From: CALAMC01 sp964459465
GTDB lineage: Bacteria; Zixibacteria; MSB-5A5; GN15; PGXB01
Length of the DNA stretch: 64,000 bases
Reading direction: 5' to 3'
Assembly: GCA_964459465.1 (NCBI GenBank)
Contig: CAYWLR010000005.1
Span: forward strand, 82,000-145,999
The notes under the pieces were generated by a model. It was not told the DNA's origin. It worked only from the letters and a program-made list of their open reading frames with translations, and searched no databases. Position 1 is the first letter of the stretch. Each line of letters begins with the position of its first letter. Positions 16,845 through 25,076 of the stretch are shown one piece after another. A program made the translations under genes and the position numbers.

Positions 16845-17770
16845 GATATTGTTTCCTCAATATAAGTTATCGGTTGTTCGGGCCGGTTGTGCCAGCGGTT
16901 ATGAATCCATATCCACTGGTCTTTATTTTCTTTTACGATTTTCTCCCAGATTCGTGTACATTCTTTCGTAAGATTATACACATCGTGTTCGAAATTTTCG
17001 GTTCTCTCGATTTTGATTTCCGGCCAGACTTTAATTTTATATCGACTCCCGTTTCTAAGGCAGATTATCGGGACGACCGGCGTATCCGTCCTCAAGGCGA
17101 TGATCGATTGTCCGACCGGAGTATGCGACAGCCGACCGAAAACCGGGATGAACATGCTGCGAACCCGGAACGAATCGGTATCCATCAGGACCCCCAGCAT
17201 GCCGCCGTCTTTAAGCCAGCGCATCATCTCGCGCGGTGACTGACGGGTATCAAACACTTTTATTCCCATGTGTTCCCGGTTACCGCGGATAAGCTCATCA
17301 AGGCGCGGGTCATATAACTGCCGTCCGATGACGCCGACCTTGTAGCCCATCCGGGCGAAATGTACGGCCAGGAGTTCGAAATTCCCGATATGCCCGGTCG
17401 GGACGATAACGCCATGCCCTTTATTATAAACGGGGTCAAGATTCTCAAGACCTTCAATGTCGATCAGGTTTTTTAATTGGTTGTTGTAATGCCGTCGAAT
17501 GCGGATGACATCGACGGCCATTTTTCCCATGTTTATGAAGCTTTTGCTGGCAAGTGTTTTAAGCTGATTTTTATTTAACTCCCGCCCGAAGGCCAAATAA
17601 GCGTTTCGCTGTGCCTTGAGCCGATCCCGACGGGAAAAGATATAAGCCAAATTGCCCAGAACCGCTCCGAAAAAAAGCGCCGCCGCCCTCGGCAAAGAAT
17701 TTAAAAGAGCCGCGAAAATTTTCACGACATTATAGACCAGCGTCCTTTTAAATTCCTTGGAAATGAACAT
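16841..17770 (-). CDS. Lysophospholipid/lipid A acyltransferase, LpxL (HtrB) family
   Basis: Adds a secondary acyl chain to the Kdo-lipid A precursor at the inner membrane face. The 309-residue product has an N-terminal hydrophobic anchor (about 10-45), the acyltransferase H-x4-E/D motif in GHIGNFELLAVHFARMG near 126, and GVIGRQLYDPRL, MLGVLMDTDS and FIPVFGRLSHTPVG with the later family blocks. LpxL usually has GHFGNWE; GHIGNFE keeps the catalytic pair. Its position between kdsD and lptC supports lipid A as the substrate. LpxL versus LpxM specificity cannot be told from the sequence. Confidence 0.85.
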   Translation of the reverse strand: MFISKEFKRTLVYNVVKIFAALLNSLPRAAALFFGAVLGNLAYIFSRRDRLKAQRNAYLAFGRELNKNQLKTLASKSFINMGKMAVDVIRIRRHYNNQLKNLIDIEGLENLDPVYNKGHGVIVPTGHIGNFELLAVHFARMGYKVGVIGRQLYDPRLDELIRGNREHMGIKVFDTRQSPREMMRWLKDGGMLGVLMDTDSFRVRSMFIPVFGRLSHTPVGQSIIALRTDTPVVPIICLRNGSRYKIKVWPEIKIERTENFEHDVYNLTKECTRIWEKIVKENKDQWIWIHNRWHNRPEQPITYIEETIS

Positions 17771-17774
17771 GGAA

Positions 17775-18734
17775 CTAAACCAGTTTCGACTTGAGAATAT
17801 CGTGAAGATGAACGATCCCGACCGGGTGGCGCTCGCGGTCGATAACCGGCAGAACCGTGATGGAATGCTTTTCCATAATGGACAGAGCCTTGTCCAAAAT
17901 GGCTTCGGGGTTTATTGATTTCGGGTTTTTGATCATGACCTCGCTCATGGCGAACTTGAAGATCTCATTCTCGCACTGGGTAAGACGCCGCAGGTCGCCG
18001 TCGGTAAAAATCCCGGTGAGCTTTCCGGTTTTATCGACGACCAGCGTGCACCCCAGGCGTTTGCCGGTCATCTCGAATATGGCTTCGCGGATTTTGGTTT
18101 CATCGGAGACAATCGGGATTTCCGAATTGACATGCATCAAGTCGGCCACCCGCATTAAAAGCCTTCGCCCCAGCGAGCCACCGGGATGAAGGAAGGCGAA
18201 ATCCTCCGCGGAAAAATGGCGCTGTTTCAATAGGGCCACCGCCAGCGCGTCGCCCATAACCATCGCCGCCGTGGTTGACGTGGTCGGCACCAGATTATTG
18301 GGACAGGCCTCGGAACCGACCGAACAATCGAGGATAATATCGCATTTGGCGGCCAGTGGGGAATCGGGCTGACCGGTGAGGAGAATTATTTCCACGCCGA
18401 GTCTTTTGACGGCGGGCAGAATCTGATAGAGTTCGTCGGTTGCGCCCGATTTGCTGATGGCAATCATGACATCATCATCACGCACCATACCCAGGTCGCC
18501 GTGTACTCCCTCGGCAGCGTGAAGGAAAAATGATGAAATCCCGATGGAAGTCATGGTCGCGGCGATTTTTTTGCCAATAATGCCGGATTTACCCATACCG
18601 GTGACAATGACCCGGCCTTTGCACTCAAGGATTTTCTCGACGGCGTGGACGAAGTTTTCATCGAGCCGCCGGGCCAGGGCTTCAAGCTCCTGCGATTCTT
18701 TGCGAATGACTTCTTTTCCGGTTTCCAGAATCAT
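17775..18734 (-). CDS. kdsD: D-arabinose-5-phosphate isomerase (SIS + tandem CBS)
   Basis: Converts ribulose-5-phosphate to arabinose-5-phosphate, the first step of Kdo synthesis. The 319-residue protein has an SIS domain (residues about 30-170; VIVTGMGKSGIIGKKIAATM, HGDLGMVRDDDVMIAISKSG, PTTSTTAAMVMGDALAVALL) and two CBS domains (about 200-260 and 270-319; GIFTDGDLRRLTQ and GIVHLHDILKSKLV). HPGGSLGRRLL connects them as usual. It lies in the order kdsA-kdsC-kdsD, 12 nt after kdsC. Confidence 0.95.
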   Translation of the reverse strand: MILETGKEVIRKESQELEALARRLDENFVHAVEKILECKGRVIVTGMGKSGIIGKKIAATMTSIGISSFFLHAAEGVHGDLGMVRDDDVMIAISKSGATDELYQILPAVKRLGVEIILLTGQPDSPLAAKCDIILDCSVGSEACPNNLVPTTSTTAAMVMGDALAVALLKQRHFSAEDFAFLHPGGSLGRRLLMRVADLMHVNSEIPIVSDETKIREAIFEMTGKRLGCTLVVDKTGKLTGIFTDGDLRRLTQCENEIFKFAMSEVMIKNPKSINPEAILDKALSIMEKHSITVLPVIDRERHPVGIVHLHDILKSKLV

Positions 18735-18746
18735 GGTTATTTATAC

Positions 18747-19322
18747 TTACCTATAAAGTGAAGCAGGGACAATATGGCGGTTTTCAAAATAGGCGGCCAG
18801 AATTTCGCGCACCGCCCCCGAACCGCCCTTGGCTTCAGTAACAAAGTCAACTAACTCGATTAATTCCGGAGCGGCGTCGCGCACGGCAATGGATAGACCG
18901 ACCTGTCGAGCCAGACCGATATCCAAGAGTTCATTGCCGACAAAAGCCACCTGATCGAGTGTCAATTTGAGCTTCTTCAATAGCGGTTTTATTTGCTCGC
19001 GTTTGTCCATTCTGTCCTGTAAAACATGTTCGATTCCAAGGTCGTTCATGCGGGTGGTCGTGGCTTTTGACGGACGTCCCGATATAACGGCAATTTCAAG
19101 CCCCAAACGCATTGCCATCACCATGTAAAAACCGTCGGATATATGGAATTTCTTCATTTCAAAACCATCGGGTCCAAAATATATATGGTCGTCGGTGAGA
19201 ACCCCATCGACGTCGAGGGCCAGAAGTTTTATCGGCTCGAATCGTTTGACCAGCTGGCGGCGGGTAAGATGTTTCTTTTTTGTTTGAGCAATCAAATTGT
19301 TAATCCTTCCTGCGACTGCCAT
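18747..19322 (-). CDS. kdsC: 3-deoxy-D-manno-octulosonate 8-phosphate phosphatase
   Basis: HAD-family phosphatase that removes the phosphate from Kdo-8-phosphate. The 191-residue protein has the nucleophile motif LALDVDGVLTDDHIYFG near 33, FHISDGFYMVMAMRLGL, motif II AVISGRPS, and QDRMDKREQIKPLL with the motif III Lys. Motif IV reads VGNELLDIGLARQVG where most KdsC have GDDLxDLP: the first acidic residue of the magnesium site is Asn-Glu here. A 30-residue N-terminal extension overlaps kdsA by 23 nt. Between kdsA and kdsD the assignment is safe despite the altered motif. Confidence 0.9.
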   Translation of the reverse strand: MAVAGRINNLIAQTKKKHLTRRQLVKRFEPIKLLALDVDGVLTDDHIYFGPDGFEMKKFHISDGFYMVMAMRLGLEIAVISGRPSKATTTRMNDLGIEHVLQDRMDKREQIKPLLKKLKLTLDQVAFVGNELLDIGLARQVGLSIAVRDAAPELIELVDFVTEAKGGSGAVREILAAYFENRHIVPASLYR

Positions 19323-20109
19323 GAATGGCCAAAACCTGGGTGATCAAGTCTTCCATCAGGTCCAGCCGAATCATCGAGGCGGCATCGCATAACGCTTGCG
19401 ACGGTTCCGGGTGCGTTTCGACAAAAATACCGTCGATACCGACGGCCGCCGCGGCCCGGGCCATAGGTATAACGAATTGCGGCTGTCCGGAACTGTTGTG
19501 GCCCCCACCGCCGGGCAATTGCAGAGAATGCGTAACGTCATAAACAACTGGGTAACCGTACTTTTTCATCATGACGAAAGAGCGGAAATCGACTACCAGA
19601 TTATGATAGCCGAAGGAACTGCCACGCTCGGTCAACATAACTTTTTTTGTCCCGGCTTTGGCGGCGATTTTATCCATATCCTCGGGCGCGACAAACTGGC
19701 CCTTTTTTATATTGATCCATTTGCCGGTGGCGGCGGCCTTGCGAACCAGCTCGGTTTGACGGCATAAGAAGGCCGGGATTTGCAATATATCGGCCACGCG
19801 GGAAACCTCGGCTATTTCCGAAGTTTCATGGACATCGGTTAAAATGGGCAAGTGGAACTTATCCCGCACATCGGCCAACACCTCCAAACCGAAAGATATC
19901 CCATGCCCGGAAAATGACTCTCCCGAAAGGCGGTTGGCTTTGGCATAGGAAGACTTGAATATGACTGGCACATCGAATTTGGCCGAGAGCGCTGTCAAGC
20001 TTTCAGCCACTTCGAAGCATACTTCCTTCGATTCTATGGCGCACGGCCCTGCGATGAAGAAAAACCTGCCGGAATTAATTATCTGGTCAATGGTGGTCAT
20101 GGGCGTCAT
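19300..20109 (-). CDS. kdsA: 3-deoxy-8-phosphooctulonate synthase
   Basis: Condenses phosphoenolpyruvate with arabinose-5-phosphate to give Kdo-8-phosphate. The 269-residue TIM barrel has FFIAGPCAIESKEVCFEVAE, VIFKSSYAKANRLSGESF, LPILTDVHE, DILQIPAFLCRQTELVRKA, NIKKGQFVAPEDM, the phosphate site MLTERGSSFGYHNLVVDFRS and VVYDVTHSLQLPGG near 185. The Cys in AGPC is where metal-dependent KdsA enzymes carry their metal-binding Cys, which suggests the metal-dependent class. It begins immediately after the DUF4430 lipoprotein stop codon. Confidence 0.96.
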   Translation of the reverse strand: MTPMTTIDQIINSGRFFFIAGPCAIESKEVCFEVAESLTALSAKFDVPVIFKSSYAKANRLSGESFSGHGISFGLEVLADVRDKFHLPILTDVHETSEIAEVSRVADILQIPAFLCRQTELVRKAAATGKWINIKKGQFVAPEDMDKIAAKAGTKKVMLTERGSSFGYHNLVVDFRSFVMMKKYGYPVVYDVTHSLQLPGGGGHNSSGQPQFVIPMARAAAAVGIDGIFVETHPEPSQALCDAASMIRLDLMEDLITQVLAIHGSRRKD

Positions 20110-20472
20110 TTACGGTTTCTTGAAATGCCATTTGATAATGTCGCTTTTTTTTGTAATGTATTCATCGCTGGCGCTATTGACTGTGCTGTCGTTGACGGTA
20201 AACAGCCACCAGTAGCCATTACCGGAGGCCACCGAGTCGATGGCTCTGACAAATGTGCCCATCGCGCTTTCGTAGGATTCCACCGAATGCTTTTCCATAG
20301 TCAGTTCCAGCACGGACACACCGTCACGGCCGTCTATTTCAATAGTCAGGCTATCCGACCGATGGGGCGTAGCGGCTTTTTTGACGGCCGGTTCATGACT
20401 TCCACAGCCATCCAGCAGAATAATCAATGCCAAAACAACCGGGGGGGTTATCGAATATCGCGCAAAAATCAT
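20110..20472 (-). CDS. DUF4430-like lipoprotein heading the Kdo operon
   Basis: A 120-residue exported protein. A hydrophobic segment ends in LLDGCGS, a weak lipobox, so anchoring is uncertain. The mature part reads SLTIEIDGRDGVSVLELTME, then GNGYWWLFTVNDSTVNSASD and KKSDIIKWHF, the pattern of the DUF4430/transcobalamin-C-like fold (a Trp-rich YWxxxVN strand). The ATG at 20472 has GGAG 10 nt upstream. An in-frame ATG at 20487 would lie within about 7 nt of the predicted transcript start. It abuts kdsA, so it is the promoter-proximal gene of the LPS operon. Function unknown. Confidence 0.65.
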   Translation of the reverse strand: MIFARYSITPPVVLALIILLDGCGSHEPAVKKAATPHRSDSLTIEIDGRDGVSVLELTMEKHSVESYESAMGTFVRAIDSVASGNGYWWLFTVNDSTVNSASDEYITKKSDIIKWHFKKP

Positions 20473-20500
20473 AAATTGTTTCTCCATTTGGCCAGCGCAT

Positions 20501-20529
20501 AAGATAAATTATTCTCATCCTATTGTCAA
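20501..20529 (-). promoter_or_regulatory. Sigma70-type promoter of the kds-lptC operon
   Basis: Minus-strand TTGACA (20524-20529), 17-nt spacer, TATCTT (20501-20506). The predicted start near 20494 favours the second ATG (20472) of the DUF4430 gene, which then has a 20-nt leader with GGAG. Confidence 0.65.
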
Positions 20530-20685
20530 AGTTTCGTTTTTGGATAATCTTGCAGGTTAAACAGTTCCGACGGTCATTCGTTATTAATCATAATATGTTT
20601 GAGATACCGAAACAAAATCCTGCGCCGGGCGTAATCTCCATTATAGCAATCGGATATAATAGACTTTAAAATATGTGTGGAATCC

Positions 20686-21774
20686 ATGTTTAAAAAAATT
20701 CTGTTAATCGGTTTCATTGTAATCCTGGTCGGCGCGGTTCTGTTTTTCGCCATTGACGGTTCGGCCTCAAAAGAGACCGGCCTGCGTACGGTACCGGTCG
20801 AAAAAGGTTCAATTATCGACAAGGCACTGGCCGTGGGTAAAATCGAGCCCCGCCAGGAAATTGCGGTTAAATCCAAAATTTCCGGAGTCGTAAAGAAAAT
20901 CCATGTGGAAATCGGCGACATGGTAAAAATCGGCGACCCGTTGATCGATATCGAGCCCGACCCGACACCGCTGGAGTTTGCCGAATCCAAGCGGCAGGTT
21001 GAGATTTTTCAGGTCGCTTTCGACAACGCCAAACGCGAATATGAGAGGTTGAAAACGCTGGCCGAAAAAGGGCTGATTTCCTCGCAGGACCTCGAATCCA
21101 AACAGGCCAATTATGAGGAAACTGAACTGCGAATGAAGCTGGCCAAAGAGAAATTCGCCCTTATCGAATCCGGGGAAACCATCATCGCGGATATAACCGT
21201 CGATAATACCGTGCGCTCCAAGGTCAATGGGATGGTTCTTTCCCGGCTGGTTGATCAAGGCGACCCGGTGGTGCCGCTGACCTCATATCAGGCTGGGACG
21301 GAGCTTATGACGCTGGCCTTTATGGAAGATTTGATATTTAAGGGGACGGTCGATGAAATCGACGTCGGCCGGCTGCATTTGGGGCTTGACGCCGAAATTA
21401 AGGTTGGCGCATTACCCAATGATACTATAAAGGGGAAACTGCTGCGAGTTTCCCCGAAAGCGCGCACGGAACAGGGCTCCAACGTCTTCGACGTGGAAAT
21501 CAGCATCCTGCACACCGGCAGTAACCTCTTGCGGGCGGGGTATTCTGCCAACGCCGACTTGATTATTAATCAAGCCAAAGATATTCTTATGATTCCCGAG
21601 CGGCTGATTAATTTTGTCAATGATACTTCTTTTGTCGAAATTCAGGATACACTCGGAAATATCAGTCAGGTCGCCATTGAGACGGGGCTTTCGGATGGCA
21701 TCAATATCGAGGTTAAATCCGGAATCGCAGAAGGCAGCCTGCTGGTGGAAAGACCGCCCCGGGAGATTCAATAA
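20686..21774 (+). CDS. Efflux periplasmic adaptor protein (MacA/HlyD-like)
   Basis: Links an inner-membrane ABC exporter to an outer-membrane channel or periplasmic acceptor. The 362-residue product has an N-terminal signal anchor (KKILLIGFIVILVGAVLFF), a biotinyl-lipoyl half motif with GKIEPRQEIAVKSKISGVVK near 50 and VEIGDMVKIGDPLIDIEP, a coiled-coil hairpin (about 105-170), the returning lipoyl half VDNTVRSKVNGMVLSR, and beta-barrel/MP domains. An in-frame GTG lies 9 nt upstream (20677). It is directly followed by two permease genes and an ATPase gene, giving a MacAB-like transporter. Substrate unknown. Confidence 0.9.
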   Translation: MFKKILLIGFIVILVGAVLFFAIDGSASKETGLRTVPVEKGSIIDKALAVGKIEPRQEIAVKSKISGVVKKIHVEIGDMVKIGDPLIDIEPDPTPLEFAESKRQVEIFQVAFDNAKREYERLKTLAEKGLISSQDLESKQANYEETELRMKLAKEKFALIESGETIIADITVDNTVRSKVNGMVLSRLVDQGDPVVPLTSYQAGTELMTLAFMEDLIFKGTVDEIDVGRLHLGLDAEIKVGALPNDTIKGKLLRVSPKARTEQGSNVFDVEISILHTGSNLLRAGYSANADLIINQAKDILMIPERLINFVNDTSFVEIQDTLGNISQVAIETGLSDGINIEVKSGIAEGSLLVERPPREIQ

Positions 21775-23010
21775 ATGTTGACACTCATGTCGCTCAAGCA
21801 GTTTTTAAGGGATATGCGCTCCCAGAAACTGCGGACATTCATGACCATGTTCGGAATACTCTGGGGCACGGCCGCAATTATCCTTTTGATGTCCTTCGGG
21901 ACCGGAATACAGGTCAAACAGGAAACGCGCGCCAAAGGCATGGGCGAAAATATATCGATTATCTGGCAGGGGATTACATCTCGACCCTGGAAGGGTCTTA
22001 CTCGAGGTCGCGCTATCCGTTTCACCGAAGAAGACGTGGCCAGAATCAAGGCATCGTATCCCAGTATCTATCGCATATCACCGGAATATGCGCGGTGGAA
22101 TGTGCCGATTAAATCAAACAAGGACAATATGCTGTGCCGGGTCAGCGGGGTCTGGCCGGAATTCGGCGACATGAGAAATATCGTTCCGCAGCTGGGGGGA
22201 CGATTTATCAATGCTTTCGATATTGCCGAAAAACGCCGGGTGATTTTTATCGGCAATGAAATCGCGACCAAACTCCTGCCCGGCGCTGACCCGATCGGAC
22301 AGATTCTGTTGGTGAACCGCGTGCCCTTTATCGTTGTCGGGGTCCTGACGGAAAAAGTGCAAAGCGGATCTTATGGCGGCCGCGACAGCCGCAACTGCTA
22401 TATTCCGTCATCGACATTTTTGACCATGTACAATCACCGTTTCCCCAACAATATGGTGGTCCAATCCCGTGATGTTTCGGGCATGCCGGAAACAAAGAAT
22501 GCCATTTATCAGTATATGGCGGGAAAATACAATTTTGACCCGCATGATACGGAGGCTCTTACTATCTGGGATACGACCGAGGGGTTACGCTTCTGGAAGA
22601 CTCTGTTCACGGCCTTTCAGGCTTTTTTGATATTCATCGGGATTCTGACCTTGATTACCGGTGGTATCGGCGTCACCAACATTATGAATGTCGTTCTGGA
22701 GGAACGGACCAAGGAAATCGGCATCAAGATGGCACTGGGTGCCAAGAAACGAACCATAATGGGTCAGTTCATTTTTGAAACTTTGATGTTGACGCTATTG
22801 GGCGGAGCGTTGGGATTTATGCTGGCATACGGCATCATCAAGGTTTTTCCGCACCTGGGCCTCAACGAAGAGCTTGGGGTTCCGATTATAAAACCTTTCG
22901 TGACTTTTGTCAGCGTGGGGGTGTTGGGGATAGTCGCCTTTCTGTCGGGATTTTTTCCGGCCCGCAAAGCGGCATCTCTGGAGCCGGTTAAGGCTCTTAA
23001 ACTTTTTTGA
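21775..23010 (+). CDS. ABC transporter permease, MacB/FtsX type (first of two)
   Basis: A 411-residue mechanotransmission-type permease: one N-terminal transmembrane helix (near residue 25-45), a large periplasmic MacB_PCD domain (about 50-260) and three C-terminal FtsX helices with ITGGIGVTNIMNVVLEERTKEIGIKMALGAKK near 300, the signature of the FtsX family (shown here in sections: GGIGVTNIMNVVLEERTKE then IGIKMALGAKK). The ATPase is encoded separately, unlike E. coli MacB, where it is fused. The gene starts right after the adaptor stop, with GGGAGA upstream. Confidence 0.92.
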   Translation: MLTLMSLKQFLRDMRSQKLRTFMTMFGILWGTAAIILLMSFGTGIQVKQETRAKGMGENISIIWQGITSRPWKGLTRGRAIRFTEEDVARIKASYPSIYRISPEYARWNVPIKSNKDNMLCRVSGVWPEFGDMRNIVPQLGGRFINAFDIAEKRRVIFIGNEIATKLLPGADPIGQILLVNRVPFIVVGVLTEKVQSGSYGGRDSRNCYIPSSTFLTMYNHRFPNNMVVQSRDVSGMPETKNAIYQYMAGKYNFDPHDTEALTIWDTTEGLRFWKTLFTAFQAFLIFIGILTLITGGIGVTNIMNVVLEERTKEIGIKMALGAKKRTIMGQFIFETLMLTLLGGALGFMLAYGIIKVFPHLGLNEELGVPIIKPFVTFVSVGVLGIVAFLSGFFPARKAASLEPVKALKLF

Positions 23011-23016
23011 TGAAAT

Positions 23017-24300
23017 ATGAGACCAACTGTAATAATCAACGTATTCCTGCGGGATTTTCGTAAACAGCGCAAGAGGATGAGCCTGACGTTATTGGCCATA
23101 CTCTGGGGGACGTTCTCAATCATGCTTTTGCTGGCCTTCGGCGAAGGCTTGAAATACCAAATGAAACACGGGACAAGAGGGTTGGGCGAAGGGATAGTAA
23201 TAGTCTGGGGCGGCCAGACCTCCATTCCTTTTGAAGGTTTTGGCAAAGGCCGCCATATACCTTTAGTGCCTGATGACATTGATTATATCCGGCAACGGAT
23301 GCCGGAGCTGGAGGCGGTTTCGGGAGAATATATCCGCTGGGGAGCGACGGTGAAGTTCAAAGATAAAGTGTTGAGCGAGCGAATTAACGGCCTTTTCCCT
23401 GATTATGAGCAATTGCGCAACTTCATTCCCCAAATGGGCGGACGATTTATCAATGAGGCCGATATCGAGAAGCGCCGCCGGGTCGCCTTTCTGGGGGATA
23501 GGACCTATGAACGTCTGTTCTCCGGCGGTTCGACCGACGCCAGGGGAAAGGAATCGCAACCGCTCAATCCGGTCGGCCAGACAATCGAAATCGGCGGGAC
23601 CCCTTTCACGGTGATCGGCGTCATGCAACATAAAATGCAGGGGAGCTCTTATCAGGGCCGCGATGAGGATGTTATCGCCATTCCCGCGAGCACGTTTGTG
23701 GCATTATTCGGGGATCCCTATCTGGATAATATTATTTACAAACCGGCAGACAAGGGCGACTACAAGGGTGCTGAAAAGCGGTTGTTCGAGGTCATGGGGG
23801 CCAAACATAAGTTTCATCCTGACGATGAATCCGCCTTGTGGACCTGGGACATCATGGAAGAGGAAAAGGAAGAAGAAATGATCGCATTCGGGATACAGCT
23901 GTTTCTCGGTATGATCGGGGCGCTGACGCTAATTATCGCCGGGGTCGGCGTGGCCAATATCATGTACGTTTCGGTCCGGGAAAGAACCCGTGAAATCGGC
24001 ATCAAGATGGCGCTTGGAGCGCGGCGAATATATATACTGGTGCAATTCGTGCTGGAAGCGCTGTGGATTACTCTTTTCGGCGGAGCCCTGGGAATGGCCA
24101 TGGCTTATGTATTAACCGAGGCTTTCAGGCGTGTCGAAATTGATTCGGAAGCCATCAGTTTCATGGGCAAGCCGACGGTTTCGCTGGAAATCGGAATTAT
24201 TGTTACCCTGATTCTGGGAATAATCGGGTTTTTATCCGGACTGTTCCCGGCCATGAAGGCTTCCTCGGTGGACCCGGTGCAATCATTGAGATATGAATAG
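23017..24300 (+). CDS. ABC transporter permease, MacB/FtsX type (second of two)
   Basis: A 427-residue paralogue of the preceding gene with the same layout. It has an N-terminal helix after KQRKRMSLTLLAILWGTF, a periplasmic domain with FIPQMGGRFINEADIEKRRR near 130, and C-terminal FtsX helices with GVGVANIMYVSVRERTREI and GIKMALGARR. It contains an extra loop near 170-185 (GGSTDARGKESQPLNPVG). Two non-identical permeases with one ATPase suggest a heterodimer. It lies 6 nt after the first permease gene. Confidence 0.92.
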   Translation: MRPTVIINVFLRDFRKQRKRMSLTLLAILWGTFSIMLLLAFGEGLKYQMKHGTRGLGEGIVIVWGGQTSIPFEGFGKGRHIPLVPDDIDYIRQRMPELEAVSGEYIRWGATVKFKDKVLSERINGLFPDYEQLRNFIPQMGGRFINEADIEKRRRVAFLGDRTYERLFSGGSTDARGKESQPLNPVGQTIEIGGTPFTVIGVMQHKMQGSSYQGRDEDVIAIPASTFVALFGDPYLDNIIYKPADKGDYKGAEKRLFEVMGAKHKFHPDDESALWTWDIMEEEKEEEMIAFGIQLFLGMIGALTLIIAGVGVANIMYVSVRERTREIGIKMALGARRIYILVQFVLEALWITLFGGALGMAMAYVLTEAFRRVEIDSEAISFMGKPTVSLEIGIIVTLILGIIGFLSGLFPAMKASSVDPVQSLRYE

Positions 24301-24327
24301 GAAAACCCGAATCGACAAGGATATAAA

Positions 24328-25008
24328 ATGCTGAAAATGTCCAACATCCACAAAGTCTATAAAACCGGCCATGTCGAATTCCGTGCTCTCAAAGGTATTA
24401 ATATAGAAATCAAGGACAACGAATACGTCTCGATCATGGGCCCGTCGGGGTCGGGAAAATCGACACTAATGAATATCATGGGTTGTCTGGATGTTCCCTC
24501 GGAAGGCGATTATATGCTCGATGATCGGCCGGTCAGGAATTTAACGCCCAATCAACTGGCCGAAATTCGCAATCGCAAAGTGGGATTTGTATTTCAGGCG
24601 TTTAATCTTCTGCCCTATGCCACCGCCGCCGAAAATGTCGAAATCCCCCTGCTCTTTGCCGGGATGAAATCAAAAGCGCGTCGCCAGCGGGTCGCCGAAG
24701 TATTGAGCTCGGTCGGGCTGGCCGATAAAATGGATAATAAACCGACCGAATTATCCGGCGGCGAAATGCAACGGGTGGCGATTGCCCGGGCGCTGGCCAA
24801 CAGACCCAACCTGATTCTGGCCGATGAACCGACAGGTAACCTCGACAGCGCTTCCGGAACGGAAATTATCAAGCTACTCGATGAAATGCACGCGCAGGGG
24901 CATACCATAATCATTATCACCCACGACCAGAGTATCGGTAATCATACCCAGCGAATAATCAAACTCAAAGACGGTATGGTTTTCAACGGAAACGGCAGTC
25001 CGGCTTAG
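24328..25008 (+). CDS. ABC transporter ATP-binding protein (LolD/MacB type)
   Basis: A 226-residue ATPase for the two adjacent permeases. It has Walker A GPSGSGKSTLMNIMG near 39, the Q-loop VFQAFNLLPYATAAENVE near 91, the signature LSGGEMQRVAIARALANRP near 144, Walker B LILADEPTGNLDSASG and the H-loop IIITHD. The TGNLD D-loop is typical of the lipoprotein/macrolide exporter class. Its ribosome site AAGGATA lies 4 nt upstream of the ATG. Fourth gene of the exporter operon. Confidence 0.95.
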   Translation: MLKMSNIHKVYKTGHVEFRALKGINIEIKDNEYVSIMGPSGSGKSTLMNIMGCLDVPSEGDYMLDDRPVRNLTPNQLAEIRNRKVGFVFQAFNLLPYATAAENVEIPLLFAGMKSKARRQRVAEVLSSVGLADKMDNKPTELSGGEMQRVAIARALANRPNLILADEPTGNLDSASGTEIIKLLDEMHAQGHTIIIITHDQSIGNHTQRIIKLKDGMVFNGNGSPA

Positions 25009-25076
25009 TTTCGGGGATTCAATCCTTTATAATTTAGTCTTGCGTTCCGGACGGAATCTTTGCAGATTAGGTTCCG

